Below, piece by piece: positions 54,481 through 63,973 of a stretch of 64,000 nt of DNA (position 1 is the first letter of the stretch; every line of letters begins with the position of its first letter). Under the pieces are notes generated by a model, which was given only the letters and a program-made list of their open reading frames with translations, did no database searches and was not told the DNA's origin. The translations under genes and the position numbers were made by a program. Source of the DNA: Caulobacter radicis (GTDB taxonomy: Bacteria; Pseudomonadota; Alphaproteobacteria; Caulobacterales; Caulobacteraceae); NCBI RefSeq assembly GCF_003094615.1, contig NZ_QDKO01000017.1, forward strand, positions 25,839-89,838. Reading direction: 5' to 3'.

Positions 54481-55218
54481 ATGAACCTCTTCCGCCCGCA
54501 GCCCAAGGCCGCTCCCCGACGCTTCGCCGACGGCGACCGGCTGGAGATCGAGCGCTGCGCCGTGCGGCTGAAGGTCGACGGCCGCGCGCGGCGGGTGTCG
54601 CTGCGGGTCGATCGGGCCAAGTCCGAGATCGTCGCCATCGCGCCCAACCAGCGCCGGCTGACCGAGGCCGTGGCCTTCGCCCACGAGAAGGCCGGCTGGA
54701 TGAGCCTGCAGCTGGCCGCCCTGCCCGGCCGCCAGGTGATCGAGCCCGGCGGCGTGCTGAAGATCTGGGGCAAGGCCTATCGGCTGGAGGTTGGTCCGGG
54801 CCGGGCGCGGATGACCGAGGATGCGCTGATCGCGCCCGACGACGCCAACTGGTCCTTGAAGATCCTGCGGCTGGTCAAGCACCGGGCGCTGGAGATCCTG
54901 ACCGAGCGCACTATCCATCACGCCGGACGGCTGGGACGGCCGACGCCGTCGGTGGCGGTGGCCGACCCCAAGGCCCGCTGGGGCTCGTGCCGGCCCGCCC
55001 GCCCCGGCGCGCCGGCGGCGATCCGCTACAGCTGGCGGCTGGTGCTGGCGCCGGCGGCGGTGGCCGACTACGTCGTCGCCCACGAATGCGCCCACCTGGT
55101 CGAGGCCAATCACGGCCCGCGCTTCTGGGCGCTGTGCGAGACCCTGATCGGCGATCCCGCGCCGCATCGCGCCTGGCTGCGGGCGCATGCCGCCGAACTG
55201 CACGCGATCTCGGCGTGA
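54481..55218 (+). CDS. YgjP/SprT-like M48-type metallopeptidase
   Basis: A 245-aa protein of the UPF0758-neighbouring YgjP (DUF45) group. The zinc motif is VAHECAHLVEANHGPRFW (H-E-x-x-H with a third His six residues on). RARRVSLRVDRA at the N-terminus and WGSCRPA are the other family blocks. An AGGAG lies four bases before the ATG. Cytosolic protease of unknown substrate, possibly DNA-repair related by analogy with SprT; that link is weak. Confidence 0.87.
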   Translation: MNLFRPQPKAAPRRFADGDRLEIERCAVRLKVDGRARRVSLRVDRAKSEIVAIAPNQRRLTEAVAFAHEKAGWMSLQLAALPGRQVIEPGGVLKIWGKAYRLEVGPGRARMTEDALIAPDDANWSLKILRLVKHRALEILTERTIHHAGRLGRPTPSVAVADPKARWGSCRPARPGAPAAIRYSWRLVLAPAAVADYVVAHECAHLVEANHGPRFWALCETLIGDPAPHRAWLRAHAAELHAISA

Positions 55219-55225
55219 GGGCTGC

Positions 55226-55352
55226 GAGAACCCCGCCCTTCGACAGGCTCAGGGTGAGGTTCTCGACTGTCGCGGCCCGTCGGTAGCCCTTATCCTGAGC
55301 TTGCCGCCCGGGTCCGACCAACGGTCGGCCCGAGGATGAACTCTGGACGAGG
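55226..55352. repeat. Family B repeat, copy B3, interrupted
   Basis: Left arm CCTTCGACAGGCTCAGGGTG is intact, but the right arm (TATCCTGAGCTTG) is broken by about 40 bp containing its own palindrome GGGTCCGACC-AAC-GGTCGGCCC before GGACGAGGG resumes. It fills the convergent gap between the YgjP-like and peroxiredoxin genes. Confidence 0.7.
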
Positions 55353-55369
55353 GCGGGCCAGGACCTGCT

Positions 55370-55852
55370 TTAGAGCTGGCCCAGCATGTAGTCGGCCGAC
55401 GAGACCTTGAATTCGCCGGCTTCCTCGACGTTCAGCGTCTCGACCACGCCGTCCTTGGCGATCAGCGAGTAGCGTTGCGAGCGCGAGCCCATGCCGAACT
55501 TGCTGCCGTCGAAGTCCAGGCCGATGGCGCGGGTGAAGTCGCCGTTGCCGTCGGCCAGCAGCAGCACTTCGTCCGAAATGCCCTGGTCGGCGCCCCAGGC
55601 CTTCATCACGAAGACGTCGTTGACCGAGATGCAGGCGATGGTGTCGACGCCCTTGGCCTTGAGTTCGGCCGCCTTCTCCTTGAAGCCCGGCAGGTGCTTG
55701 GCCGAGCAGGTCGGGGTGAACGCGCCGGGGACGGCGAAGAGGGCGACGGTCTTGCCCTTGAAGAGGTCGTCGGAAGTGACCGGAGCGGGGCCTTCGGCCG
55801 TGCTGGTCATGAACGTGGCCGCCGGAAGCGTGTCGCCAACCTTGATCGCCAT
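55370..55852 (-). CDS. Prx5-type peroxiredoxin
   Basis: A 160-aa thiol peroxidase with the peroxidatic Cys49 in PGAFTPTCSAKHLPGF, the Prx5/AhpE-like signature. A second Cys near 73 (DTIACISVND) is at the position of a possible resolving residue. GMGSRSQRYSLI and NVEEAGEFKVSSADYML complete the fold. It reduces hydroperoxides, using thioredoxin or glutaredoxin. Divergent from the YqgE gene. Confidence 0.93.
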   Translation of the reverse strand: MAIKVGDTLPAATFMTSTAEGPAPVTSDDLFKGKTVALFAVPGAFTPTCSAKHLPGFKEKAAELKAKGVDTIACISVNDVFVMKAWGADQGISDEVLLLADGNGDFTRAIGLDFDGSKFGMGSRSQRYSLIAKDGVVETLNVEEAGEFKVSSADYMLGQL

Positions 55853-55960
55853 GGTGTGATCCTGTGCTGAAAGGGCCGTCCGGAGATAAAGCGTCCGGAT
55901 CGGTTCGCCAATAACGTGGTTTGACTTGAAACCGACGCGTTGTGTGCCGATCCTCAACAG

Positions 55961-56557
55961 ATGGACGCTCCCGAGACCGCTCCCCTCGACGGCGAGGGCC
56001 AATTCCTGACCGGCCGGCTCCTGGTGGCCATGCCCGGCATCGAGGACCCGCGCTTCGAGCGCGCCGTCGTCTACCTGTGCTCGCACGACGACGAGCAGGC
56101 CATGGGCCTGGCTGTCAACCGCCCGGTCGAGGGCCTGACGGTGTACGAGCTGCTCGACAAGCTGGGCGTCGAGCCCGAGGTGCGCGCCCCCAGCGACCTG
56201 GTCATGCTGGGCGGCCCGGTCGAGCGCGAGCGCGGCTTCGTGCTGCACACCGACGACTACGTCTCGCCCGACTCCACCTCGCCGGTGGCCGACGGCCTGG
56301 CCCTGACCGTCACCCGCGACGCCCTGGACGCCCTGGGCAGCCGCATCCACCGCCCACGCCGCGCCATCCTGGCTCTGGGCTATTCCGGCTGGGGCCCCGG
56401 CCAGCTGGAGCAGGAACTGCGCGACAACGTCTGGCTCATCTGCGACGCCGACGAAGCCCTGCTGTTCGGCGACGACCACGAGAGCAAGTGGACCCGCGCC
56501 CTGGCCAAGATCGGGATCACCGCCGATCACCTGTCGGCCCAGGCGGGACGGGCTTAG
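55961..56557 (+). CDS. YqgE/AlgH family protein
   Basis: A 198-aa protein of the YqgE/AlgH (UPF0301) family: LTGRLLVAMPGIEDPRFERAVVYLCSH at the N-terminus, AVNRPVEGLTV, LGGPVERERGFVLHT, and GYSGWGPGQLEQELRDNVW. Function unresolved; linked to alginate control in Pseudomonas and to RuvX neighbourhoods elsewhere. ATG 55961 is preferred to a GTG 21 bases upstream, though both ribosome sites are poor. Confidence 0.92.
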   Translation: MDAPETAPLDGEGQFLTGRLLVAMPGIEDPRFERAVVYLCSHDDEQAMGLAVNRPVEGLTVYELLDKLGVEPEVRAPSDLVMLGGPVERERGFVLHTDDYVSPDSTSPVADGLALTVTRDALDALGSRIHRPRRAILALGYSGWGPGQLEQELRDNVWLICDADEALLFGDDHESKWTRALAKIGITADHLSAQAGRA

Positions 56558-56561
56558 AGAC

Positions 56562-56700
56562 CCTCTCCCCGAAGGGAGAGGTGGCCCGAAGGGCCAGAGG
56601 GGGTGAAAAACTCGACGCCTCCATCCACTCCAAACACCATGAACACTTCCCCCTCCGTCGGCTTCGCCGACACCTCCCCCTTCGGGGGGAGGATCTTCGA
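56562..56700. repeat. Family C repeats, copies C3 and C4 (inverted pair)
   Basis: C3 has CCTCTCCCCGAAGGGAGAGG and GGCCCGAAGGGCC; C4, 45 bp on and in inverse order, has GTCGGCTTCGCCGAC and CCTCCCCCTTCGGGGGGAGG. Together they span the convergent gap between YqgE and the pnp terminator. Confidence 0.8.
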
Positions 56701-56710
56701 TCCCGAACGC

Positions 56711-56740
56711 AAAACGGGCGGCCCCTTTCGGAGCCGCCCG
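56711..56740 (-). terminator. pnp intrinsic terminator
   Basis: Stem CGGGCGGC / GCCGCCCG with a 10-base loop and four T on the minus strand, 32 bp after the pnp stop. Confidence 0.8.
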
Positions 56741-56771
56741 CTGCATTTTCAGGTCGCCCTGAAGGCCGTCA

Positions 56772-58922
56772 TCAGGTGTTGACGGCTTCCTCCGGGGTCA
56801 CTTCGGCCTTCTTCGACAGGTCTTCACCCGTCGTCTGGTCGACGACCTTCATCGACAGCTTGGTCTTGCCGCGGTCGTCGAAGCCCAGGAGCTTCACCTT
56901 GACCATCTGGCCTTCCTTCAGCACGTCCGACGGCTTGGCGACGCGTTCGTTGCTGATCTGGCTGACGTGGACGAGGCCGTCCTTGGCGCCGAAGAAGTTC
57001 ACGAAGGCGCCGAAATCGACGACCTTGACGACCTTGCCGTCGTAGATCGCGCCGACTTCAGCTTCCTGCGTGATCGACTTGATCCAGTCGATCGCGGCCT
57101 TGATCTTGGCGCCGTCCGAGGCCGAGACCTTCACGGTGCCTTCGTCGTTGATGTCGACCTTGGCGCCGGTGGTGGCGACGATCTCGCGGATCACCTTGCC
57201 GCCGGTGCCGATCACTTCACGGATCTTGTCGGTCGGGATGGTGATGGTCTCGATCTTCGGAGCGAACTCGCCGACGTCTTCACGCGGCGCTTCCATGGCC
57301 TTGTTCATCTCGCCGAGGATGTGCGCGCGGCCTTCCTTGGCTTGGGCCAGGGCCTGCTCCATGATCGCGGGCGTGATGCCGGCGATCTTGATGTCCATCT
57401 GCAGCGAGGTCAGGCCTTCGCTGGTGCCGGCGACCTTGAAGTCCATGTCGCCCAGGTGATCTTCGTCACCCAGGATGTCGGACAGAACGGCGAAGCCGTC
57501 CTTTTCGAGGATCAGGCCCATGGCGATGCCCGACACCGGACGCACCAGCGGAACGCCGGCGTCCATCATGGCCAGCGACGAACCGCAGACCGTGGCCATC
57601 GAGGACGAGCCGTTCGACTCGGTGATCTCGGAGACCAGACGGATGGTGTAGGGGAAGTCTTCCTTGGCCGGCAGCATCGGGCGCAGGGCGCGCCAGGCCA
57701 GCTTGCCGTGACCGATTTCGCGACGGCCCGGCGAACCCATGCGGCCGGTCTCACCCACCGAGTAGGGGGGGAAGTTGTAGTGCAGCAGGAAGGATTCCTT
57801 GTAGGTGCCTTCCAGGGCGTCGATGAACTGCTCGTCGTCGCCGGTGCCCAGGGTGGCGACCACGATCGCCTGGGTCTCGCCGCGGGTGAACAGGGCCGAA
57901 CCGTGGGTGCGCGGCAGGATGCCGACTTCGCCCAGGATCGGACGGACGGTGCGGACGTCACGGCCGTCGATGCGGATCCCGGTGTCGAGGATCGAGCGAC
58001 GGACGATGTCGGCTTCCAGTTCCTTGAACACCGAAACCAGCTTCAGCGGATCGATGCCGGCCGGGTTCGCATCGCTCTTGGCGAAGGTGTCGATGGCCTT
58101 GGTCTTGGCGGCGCCGAGGGCGGCGACGCGGTCGGCCTTGGTGCGGATCTTGTAGGCGTCGGCCAGGTCCTGACCCACGGCCTTCTTCACTTCGGCCTTC
58201 AGGGCGTCGGTGTCTTCGGCCTGGAAGTCGAACGGCTCCTTGGCGGCGTGTTCGGCCAGGTCGATGATGCCGTCGATCACGGCCTGCATCTGCTGGTGGG
58301 CGAAGTTGACGCCGCCCAGGACGATCTCTTCCGAGAGTTCCTTGATTTCGCTTTCGACCATCATCACGGCGTCGGCGGTGCCGGCCACGACCAGGTCCAT
58401 CGCGCTTTCCTTCAGCTCGTCGAGCGTCGGGTTCAGCACGTACTCACCGTTCACCCAGCCGACGCGAGCCGCGCCGATCGGGCCCATGAACGGGGCGCCC
58501 GACAGGGTCAGGGCGGCCGAGGCGGCGACCATGCCGATGATGTCGGGATCGTTCTCGAGGTCGTGCTGCAGCACGGTGACGACGACCTGGACTTCGTTCT
58601 TGAAGCCCTTGACGAACAGCGGGCGGATCGGACGGTCGATCAGGCGGGAGACCAGGGTCTCCTTTTCCGACGGACGGCCTTCGCGCTTGAAGTAGCCGCC
58701 CGGGATCTTGCCGGCCGCGAAGGTCTTTTCCTGGTAGTTGACCGTCAGCGGGAAGAAATCTTGGCCGGGCTTCGCCTTCTTGGCGAACACGGCGGTGGCC
58801 AGGACGACGGTTTCGCCCATGGTGGCCAGAACGGCGCCGTCGGCTTGACGGGCGATGCGACCGGTTTCGAGGACGAGCGTCTTGCCGCCCCACTCGATCG
58901 TCTTGCGCTTGATATCGAACAT
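56772..58922 (-). CDS. pnp: Polynucleotide phosphorylase
   Basis: A 716-aa phosphorolytic 3'-to-5' exoribonuclease. Two RNase PH domains (about 10-230 and 310-540) surround an all-helical domain, followed by KH ([14 protein letters not shown], near 560) and S1 ([20 protein letters not shown], near 625) domains. Active-site segments [28 protein letters not shown] and SGSS-like [20 protein letters not shown] are normal. It degrades mRNA and is a degradosome partner. Last gene of rbfA-truB-rpsO-pnp. Confidence 0.97.
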   Translation of the reverse strand: MFDIKRKTIEWGGKTLVLETGRIARQADGAVLATMGETVVLATAVFAKKAKPGQDFFPLTVNYQEKTFAAGKIPGGYFKREGRPSEKETLVSRLIDRPIRPLFVKGFKNEVQVVVTVLQHDLENDPDIIGMVAASAALTLSGAPFMGPIGAARVGWVNGEYVLNPTLDELKESAMDLVVAGTADAVMMVESEIKELSEEIVLGGVNFAHQQMQAVIDGIIDLAEHAAKEPFDFQAEDTDALKAEVKKAVGQDLADAYKIRTKADRVAALGAAKTKAIDTFAKSDANPAGIDPLKLVSVFKELEADIVRRSILDTGIRIDGRDVRTVRPILGEVGILPRTHGSALFTRGETQAIVVATLGTGDDEQFIDALEGTYKESFLLHYNFPPYSVGETGRMGSPGRREIGHGKLAWRALRPMLPAKEDFPYTIRLVSEITESNGSSSMATVCGSSLAMMDAGVPLVRPVSGIAMGLILEKDGFAVLSDILGDEDHLGDMDFKVAGTSEGLTSLQMDIKIAGITPAIMEQALAQAKEGRAHILGEMNKAMEAPREDVGEFAPKIETITIPTDKIREVIGTGGKVIREIVATTGAKVDINDEGTVKVSASDGAKIKAAIDWIKSITQEAEVGAIYDGKVVKVVDFGAFVNFFGAKDGLVHVSQISNERVAKPSDVLKEGQMVKVKLLGFDDRGKTKLSMKVVDQTTGEDLSKKAEVTPEEAVNT

Positions 58923-59138
58923 TTTTCTTCTTTCGGTTCCCGCGGGCGGATTCCCGTCGGGGACGGACAGGGGCCGGACGGCTTAACGGAAGCCGGGCCG
59001 ATGATCCTCATCCAAGGTTCGACAGGCGGGGGTTTGAGGACGTGAACCCTCGGACGTACGGAGCACCGGACCTTCTCAGGCGCGGAGCCCTTGGATCTTC
59101 CGCCCCGGCCTGTCTCGGAGCGTCGATCCCAAATAGCG

Positions 59139-59170
59139 TTCCGCCGCCTTACCGGGGTAAGGCGGCGGAA
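59139..59170 (-). other. 15-bp perfect hairpin between rpsO and pnp
   Basis: TTCCGCCGCCTTACC / GGTAAGGCGGCGGAA with a two-base centre, beginning eight bases after the rpsO stop. There is no T-run, so it is more likely an mRNA processing site (RNase III-type) or rpsO 3'-stabiliser than a terminator. Enteric pnp leaders carry an RNase III hairpin used in PNPase autoregulation. The remaining 217 bp of the pnp leader shows no other clear element. Confidence 0.7.
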
Positions 59171-59177
59171 ATGCGCC

Positions 59178-59447
59178 TTAGCGGCGCAGACCCAGCTTCT
59201 CGATGAGAGCCGCGTAACGGCCTTCATCGGACTTCTTCAGGTGGTCGAGGAGACGGCGACGCTGGGAAACCAGCTTCAGCAGGCCACGACGGCTGTGGTT
59301 GTCCTTCTTGTGGGTCTTGAAGTGCTCGGTCAGGTTCGAGATGCGCTCCGAGAGGATCGCGACCTGGACTTCAGCGCTGCCGGTGTCACCCTCGGTGCGG
59401 GCGTGCTCGGCGATAAGAGCGCTCTTGCGCTCGGCAGTGATCGACAT
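59178..59447 (-). CDS. rpsO: 30S ribosomal protein S15
   Basis: An 89-aa protein with the standard S15 sequence ([51 protein letters not shown]). It binds the central domain of 16S rRNA early in 30S assembly. ATG 59447 has GGAG eight bases upstream. It follows truB by 14 bp and precedes pnp, the common bacterial order. Confidence 0.98.
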   Translation of the reverse strand: MSITAERKSALIAEHARTEGDTGSAEVQVAILSERISNLTEHFKTHKKDNHSRRGLLKLVSQRRRLLDHLKKSDEGRYAALIEKLGLRR

Positions 59448-59461
59448 CGGGTTGTCTCCGC

Positions 59462-60394
59462 TCAGGTGAGTTGGAAGACCCGCACCGGATTGAGCTTTCC
59501 GGCGCGCATCTCGCACAAGGCCACCAGGCGTTCTCCGGACATGGCGGAAACGGTGCGATCACCGGGCATGAGCTCGGCTTTCAGCGTTTCCACCTGCCTG
59601 GGTAGCAGAACGATGGCGCGTCCTTGCGCAAGCCGGAAGGCGTCTTCATCGGTCACGGCCAACGCCGGGATGTCGTCCAGCGCGGTCTCGACCGGAAGCA
59701 ATGCCTCCGACAGTCGGGCCTCATAGCCCAAATTCTCTAGAGTTTCCAGACTTATCGCCGAGTCCTCGGTGAACTGGCCGACCCGCGTGCGGCGAAGCTG
59801 GCTGACATGTCCACAGGCGCCGAGCGCCGCCGCCAGATCCCGGACCACGGCGCGCACATAGGTGCCCTTGCCGCATTCCATCTCCAGCTCCACATGGTCG
59901 GCGTCGGGAACCGACAGCACGCGCAGGCCGTGGATCGTCACCTTGCGGGTCTGGAGCTCGAACTCCACCCCGTCGCGCGCCAGGTCGTAGGCCCGCTCGC
60001 CGTCGACCTTGATGGCCGAGAAGTTCGGCGGCACCTGGTCGACCTCGCCGACGAAGGCCGGCAGGGCCGCCTCGATCGCCTCGATCGCCGGCCGTACGTC
60101 GGACGACGCCGTCGTCTCGCCCTCGCGATCCAGGGTGGTGGTGTTGCGCCCCCACTCGATGGTGAAGCGATAGGCCTTGTCTGCGTCCATCAGGAACGGG
60201 ACGGTCTTGGTCGCCTCGCCCAGGGCCAGCGGCAGGATCCCTGTGGCCAGCGGGTCCAGCGTGCCGGCGTGGCCGGCCTTCTGGGCGTTGAACGCCCGGC
60301 GCACGCGGGAAACGGCGCTGGTCGAGGTCAGGTCGTAGGGCTTGTCCAGGCACACCCAGCCCGAGACGGCGTCACCCTTCTTGCGGCGCGCCAT
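59462..60394 (-). CDS. truB: tRNA pseudouridine-55 synthase
   Basis: A 310-aa enzyme making pseudouridine 55 in tRNA T loops. Catalytic Asp lies in [38 protein letters not shown] and [14 protein letters not shown] are the other family motifs. Length is typical. Three bases separate it from rbfA, so the two are cotranslated or at least cotranscribed. Confidence 0.97.
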   Translation of the reverse strand: MARRKKGDAVSGWVCLDKPYDLTSTSAVSRVRRAFNAQKAGHAGTLDPLATGILPLALGEATKTVPFLMDADKAYRFTIEWGRNTTTLDREGETTASSDVRPAIEAIEAALPAFVGEVDQVPPNFSAIKVDGERAYDLARDGVEFELQTRKVTIHGLRVLSVPDADHVELEMECGKGTYVRAVVRDLAAALGACGHVSQLRRTRVGQFTEDSAISLETLENLGYEARLSEALLPVETALDDIPALAVTDEDAFRLAQGRAIVLLPRQVETLKAELMPGDRTVSAMSGERLVALCEMRAGKLNPVRVFQLT

Positions 60395-60397
60395 GGC

Positions 60398-60859
60398 TCA
60401 GTCCTCGTCTTCGTCCAGCACGTCGGACAGGCGGCGCTCGGTGTCCTGGCGCACGCGCGGATCGAGGAACAGCTTGTCCATATAAGCCGCCGTGCCGAAG
60501 CTCTCGTCGTGGATGAACTTCAGGTCGGGCGTGAACTTCATGTCGATCGACCGGCCCAGGCGCCCGCGCAGGAACTTGGCCACGCGGTTCAGGCCCTTGA
60601 TGATCTCGTCGACGTTCTGGCTCGCGCCCTGGTCGGCCAGGCCCGCGCCCAGCGGCTCGACGAAGCAGATGGCGTGCTTCAGGTCGGGGCTCATGCGCAC
60701 TTCGGAGACAGTGACCGAGACGCCGGCCAGGGCCTCGTCGGCCAGCTCTTCCTCGCGGAGGATGTCGACCAGGGCGTGACGGATCAGTTCGCCGGCGCGG
60801 AGCTGGCGTTGCGACGGACCGGTCGGTCCATCCTTGGATTTGTCGGAATGGCGCTTCAT
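60398..60859 (-). CDS. rbfA: Ribosome-binding factor A
   Basis: A 153-aa KH-like 30S maturation factor: RAGELIRHALVDILREEEL, VSVTVSEVRMSPDLKHAICF and the C-terminal LKFIHDESFGTAAYMDKLF. The tail LDPRVRQDTERRLSDVLDED is acidic. ATG 60859 fits the family length. In many bacteria infB precedes rbfA; here the upstream gap contains only family C repeats and then a hydrolase gene, so infB is elsewhere. Confidence 0.95.
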   Translation of the reverse strand: MKRHSDKSKDGPTGPSQRQLRAGELIRHALVDILREEELADEALAGVSVTVSEVRMSPDLKHAICFVEPLGAGLADQGASQNVDEIIKGLNRVAKFLRGRLGRSIDMKFTPDLKFIHDESFGTAAYMDKLFLDPRVRQDTERRLSDVLDEDED

Positions 60860-60967
60860 GGCGCGGATAGCCTTTGCAGCCCGGCCGGCGGATCGAACGC
60901 CGGTAGCGCGGGGGAAAATCGAAGGCGCGGTGTCTAGGCGCGTGAGGCGGAAAAGTCCAGCCAAACG

Positions 60968-61107
60968 ATCCTCCCCCTGAAGGGGGAGGTGTCGGCGAAG
61001 CCGACGGAGGGGGATGTAGCCTGCAAGCCAGCAGCCGCCCTCAAATCAGCAGGAACTTCCCCCTCCGGCCCTCCGGGCCGCCTCCCCCTTCAGGGAGAGG
61101 ATCATGG
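60968..61107. repeat. Family C repeats, copies C5 and C6 (inverted pair)
   Basis: C5: CCTCCCCCTGAAGGGGGAGG then TGTCGGCGAAGCCGAC. C6, 45 bp on and inverted: CCGGCCCTCCGGGCCG then CCTCCCCCTTCAGGGAGAGG. They occupy most of the 248-bp gap upstream of rbfA, so the rbfA promoter must lie between 60860 and 60967. Confidence 0.8.
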
Positions 61108-61890
61108 TCACGCCCCCGTCCGCTCCCGGAAGAACGCCACCACCCGCCGCGCCGCCGCCATCCCCGCCCCGTCCGGGCGATCCCGGTCCAGATGCAGGGT
61201 CAGCACCGAATGCGGCGGGATCACGCGGTAGCCGTTGGCGTCGGCGTCCTCGAGCTCGATCAACTCGGCCCGCTCGCCGAACTCGGCCTTCAGCCGCGCG
61301 AAACGGCCGTCCTGCACGTGCCAGTCGGTCTTGTAGCGCAGGGCGATCAGCGACAGGTCCTCGGCCTCGAACCGCCGCCTGGCGCAGGCCAGCTCCTCGG
61401 CCGACAGATCAAGGTCGCCCTTGGCCGTCACCGGCAGGGAGGGCTGAGACAGCACCGGCGCCACGACGCAGGGCTCGGTCATCATCGCCAGGGCGAAGCC
61501 GCCGGTGACGCACATGCCCACCGCCCCGACGCCCTTGCCGCCGCACTCGGCGTGGACCTGCCTCGCCAAGGCCCGCAGCCAGTCGACGATCGGGCTCGAC
61601 TTGCCGCCGCGCCACAGATTGAACTCGCGCCGCACGCAGGCGATCTGCAGCGACGACGCCGCGCCGTAGCCGCGACTGACCGGCCGGCCGGGCTCGCCGA
61701 ACAGGCTGGGGCAGAAGACGGTCATGCCGGCGGCGGCCACCTCGCGGGCGAAGTCCAGCACGCCCGGATGCAGGCCGGGGATCTCGTGGACGACGATCAC
61801 CGCCGGTCCTGTTCCCATTCGCCAGACCGAGCGGCTCCAGCGGCCGTCGTCGAACTCGAACCGGGAAAAGCCCTCGAACACGTCGCCCAT
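61108..61890 (-). CDS. Dienelactone hydrolase family protein
   Basis: A 260-aa alpha/beta hydrolase. The nucleophile elbow is GMCVTGGFA, with Cys as nucleophile as in dienelactone hydrolases; VIVVHEIPGLHPG is the N-terminal oxyanion strand and IPPHSVLTLH carries the likely His. No dienelactone pathway genes are nearby, so it may be a general esterase. Leftward, 27 bp after the serine hydrolase gene, possibly cotranscribed with it. Confidence 0.87.
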   Translation of the reverse strand: MGDVFEGFSRFEFDDGRWSRSVWRMGTGPAVIVVHEIPGLHPGVLDFAREVAAAGMTVFCPSLFGEPGRPVSRGYGAASSLQIACVRREFNLWRGGKSSPIVDWLRALARQVHAECGGKGVGAVGMCVTGGFALAMMTEPCVVAPVLSQPSLPVTAKGDLDLSAEELACARRRFEAEDLSLIALRYKTDWHVQDGRFARLKAEFGERAELIELEDADANGYRVIPPHSVLTLHLDRDRPDGAGMAAARRVVAFFRERTGA

Positions 61891-61917
61891 CGCCCGCCCC
61901 TCGCCTTTGTTCGTCCG

Positions 61918-63315
61918 TCAGCCCGCCTTCGGCCCGATCAGGAACTGCTCGACCCTGCCGTCCGGCGTCAGCCGCATCGACACCGACAGGGTCCGTCCGC
62001 CGAAGGCCGCGTCGAAACCATGCCAGGTCATGCCGCCGCGCACTTGCACGCCCTGGCCCTCGAGCATGCGCAAGGGTCCAAGCGGAGAAAGGCTCTGCTT
62101 GAAGTCGGCCAGGCGCGCGGCCGTGAACCAGGCCTTGCCGTTGGCCGTCAACAGGGCCTGGTCGATCGTCCCCGCCTGCAGCTGGGCGACCAGGATCCGC
62201 GCCGTCGCCGCCGGCCCCGTCGAAGGCCGCAGCAGGAAGGCGATGCGCTGCGCGATGGCCGTCTGCGGCTCGCCGAAATCGGCGTTAGAAACCACGGTCA
62301 CCGCCCGCTTCTCGCTGGGCCAGACGGTGTTGCTGGTCAGCACGCCCGACAGCATGCCGCCATGACTGATGCTGGTGACCCCGTCGCGCACCTTGACCGA
62401 AACACCCAGGCCATAGCCGGCGGGAGCCCCGCTCGACAGATCGACCGACGTGGTCATCGCGTCCCATGACGATGGCTTCAGCAGCTCGCGGCGGATCATC
62501 GCCCGGTTCCAGCGCGCCAGATCCGACGGCGACATGGCCAGCTCGGCCGCGCCGAACAGCCAGCCGGGACCTTCCTTGTCCGCCGCGACCACGGCCCCCA
62601 GGCCATAGCGGGTGTAGTGGCCGGCGTCGGGCGGCGACAGCGCCTTGCTGTCGTCCTCGGTGACGCCGCTCATGCCCAGGGGATCGAAGATCCGCCGCTT
62701 GAGAAAGGAAAACAGCGGCTCGCCCGAAACCTTCTCGACCACCAGGCCGGCGATGACGAAACCGGTGTTGGAGTAGCGCCATTGCTCCCCGGGCGGATAG
62801 TCCAGCGGGATGCGCGCCCAGCCGTCGAGGATCTCCTGCTGCGTGGTCGGCGCGCGCATGGCCTCGAACACGAAGTCCTGGGGCCAGTAGTCGCGATAGC
62901 CGGCGGTGTGCGACAGCACCTGGCGCAGGGTGATCTTATCGCCGTCGGTCAGGCCGGGCAGGTACCTGCCGACCGGGTCGTCCAGCGAGACCTTGCCGTC
63001 CTCGACCAGCAGCAGGATCGCCGCGGCGGTGAACTGCTTGCTGACCGAGGCGACGCCGTAGCGGGTGGACGTGGTTGCGGGAATGGCCGGCGACAGGCGC
63101 GCCAGGCCGTAGGCCTTGGCGTAGACCGGCTCGCCATCCTCGACGACGGCCACCGAGGCCGAGGGCGCGCCGGTGGCGGCCAGCACCTCGGCGGCGATGG
63201 CGTCGACCTGGCGGGCCTTGTCCGGCGACAGCGGCGCGGCGAACGCGGGAAACGTCCCAGTCAGCGCCAAGGTCGACACCAGCACGCCGCCCGCCAGAAC
63301 CGTCCGTCGCCGCAT
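61918..63315 (-). CDS. Exported serine hydrolase (beta-lactamase/DD-peptidase fold)
   Basis: A 465-aa protein with a Tat-like signal (MRRRTVLAGGVLVSTLAL). The class C fold motifs are ASVSKQFT (Ser/Lys), RYSNTGF (Tyr-Ser-Asn) and SISHGGMLSG (His-Gly-Gly). The C-terminal 100 residues form an extra beta domain seen in many esterase-type members. Probable periplasmic esterase, peptidase or peptidoglycan enzyme; antibiotic hydrolysis cannot be assumed. Confidence 0.9.
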   Translation of the reverse strand: MRRRTVLAGGVLVSTLALTGTFPAFAAPLSPDKARQVDAIAAEVLAATGAPSASVAVVEDGEPVYAKAYGLARLSPAIPATTSTRYGVASVSKQFTAAAILLLVEDGKVSLDDPVGRYLPGLTDGDKITLRQVLSHTAGYRDYWPQDFVFEAMRAPTTQQEILDGWARIPLDYPPGEQWRYSNTGFVIAGLVVEKVSGEPLFSFLKRRIFDPLGMSGVTEDDSKALSPPDAGHYTRYGLGAVVAADKEGPGWLFGAAELAMSPSDLARWNRAMIRRELLKPSSWDAMTTSVDLSSGAPAGYGLGVSVKVRDGVTSISHGGMLSGVLTSNTVWPSEKRAVTVVSNADFGEPQTAIAQRIAFLLRPSTGPAATARILVAQLQAGTIDQALLTANGKAWFTAARLADFKQSLSPLGPLRMLEGQGVQVRGGMTWHGFDAAFGGRTLSVSMRLTPDGRVEQFLIGPKAG

Positions 63316-63378
63316 TCGATAAGCCCCCGTCGCAAAGCCCGCAGACTGAGGGCGAGCCGGGCGCGAAGGCAAGGCGCC

Positions 63379-63837
63379 TTACAGGATCACGCCCGCATGG
63401 GCCGGCATCTGGATCAGGTTGAAGAAGGTCAGCACCGGTTCGCCGTGCTGGTTGCTCACCCGCGTGAAGGTGCGGATGGTCCCGCGATCGGGCTTGGAGC
63501 GCGAACGCGCGACCTCGACGATCTCGCGATGGACGGTCAGGGCGTCGCCGGGACGCACGGGCCTCAGCCAGGTCAGCTCGTCGATGCGGATGCCCAGCAT
63601 GGGCGTGGCCCCGAACGGCGCGGTGTCGACATATTCGCGCATCACCCGCGAGGCCACGTGCCAGCCGCTGGCGATGATCCCGCCGAACCGGCCGGTCGTG
63701 GCGGCTTCCAGGTCGACATGCATCGGCTGGGGATCATAGGCGCGGGCGAAGTCGAGGATCTCGGCCTGCGACAGCACGAACGGCTGGCCCGTCCAGGTTT
63801 CGCCGACGGTCAGGTCGTCCAGGTAGCGGTCGGTCAT
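63379..63837 (-). CDS. MaoC-like (R)-specific dehydratase
   Basis: A 152-aa hot-dog-fold protein. The MaoC hydratase motif FARAYDPQPMHVDLEAA (Asp and His of the hydratase 2 site) is followed by FGGIIASGWHVAS. It probably hydrates an enoyl-CoA or a related thioester. ATG 63837 is chosen; an in-frame TTG 21 bases earlier lies in the tRNA terminator region. Its transcription may start there or by readthrough from the tRNA gene. Confidence 0.88.
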   Translation of the reverse strand: MTDRYLDDLTVGETWTGQPFVLSQAEILDFARAYDPQPMHVDLEAATTGRFGGIIASGWHVASRVMREYVDTAPFGATPMLGIRIDELTWLRPVRPGDALTVHREIVEVARSRSKPDRGTIRTFTRVSNQHGEPVLTFFNLIQMPAHAGVIL

Positions 63838-63856
63838 CAGCAGATCCCGAAACGAC

Positions 63857-63882
63857 AAAAGGCCCCCGCGAAAGCGAGGGCC
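63857..63882 (-). terminator. Intrinsic terminator of the initiator tRNA gene
   Basis: On the minus strand GGCCCTCGC-TTTC-GCGGGGGCC (one G-T pair) followed by TTTT, 15 bp beyond the tRNA 3' end. Confidence 0.8.
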
Positions 63883-63896
63883 ATTTGTAGAAGATT

Positions 63897-63973
<77 letters not shown>

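Noticed and set aside
56967..59045. 692-codon plus-strand frame opposite pnp
   Set aside because: Shadow of pnp; repeated Asp/Gly/Val composition mirrors pnp codons.
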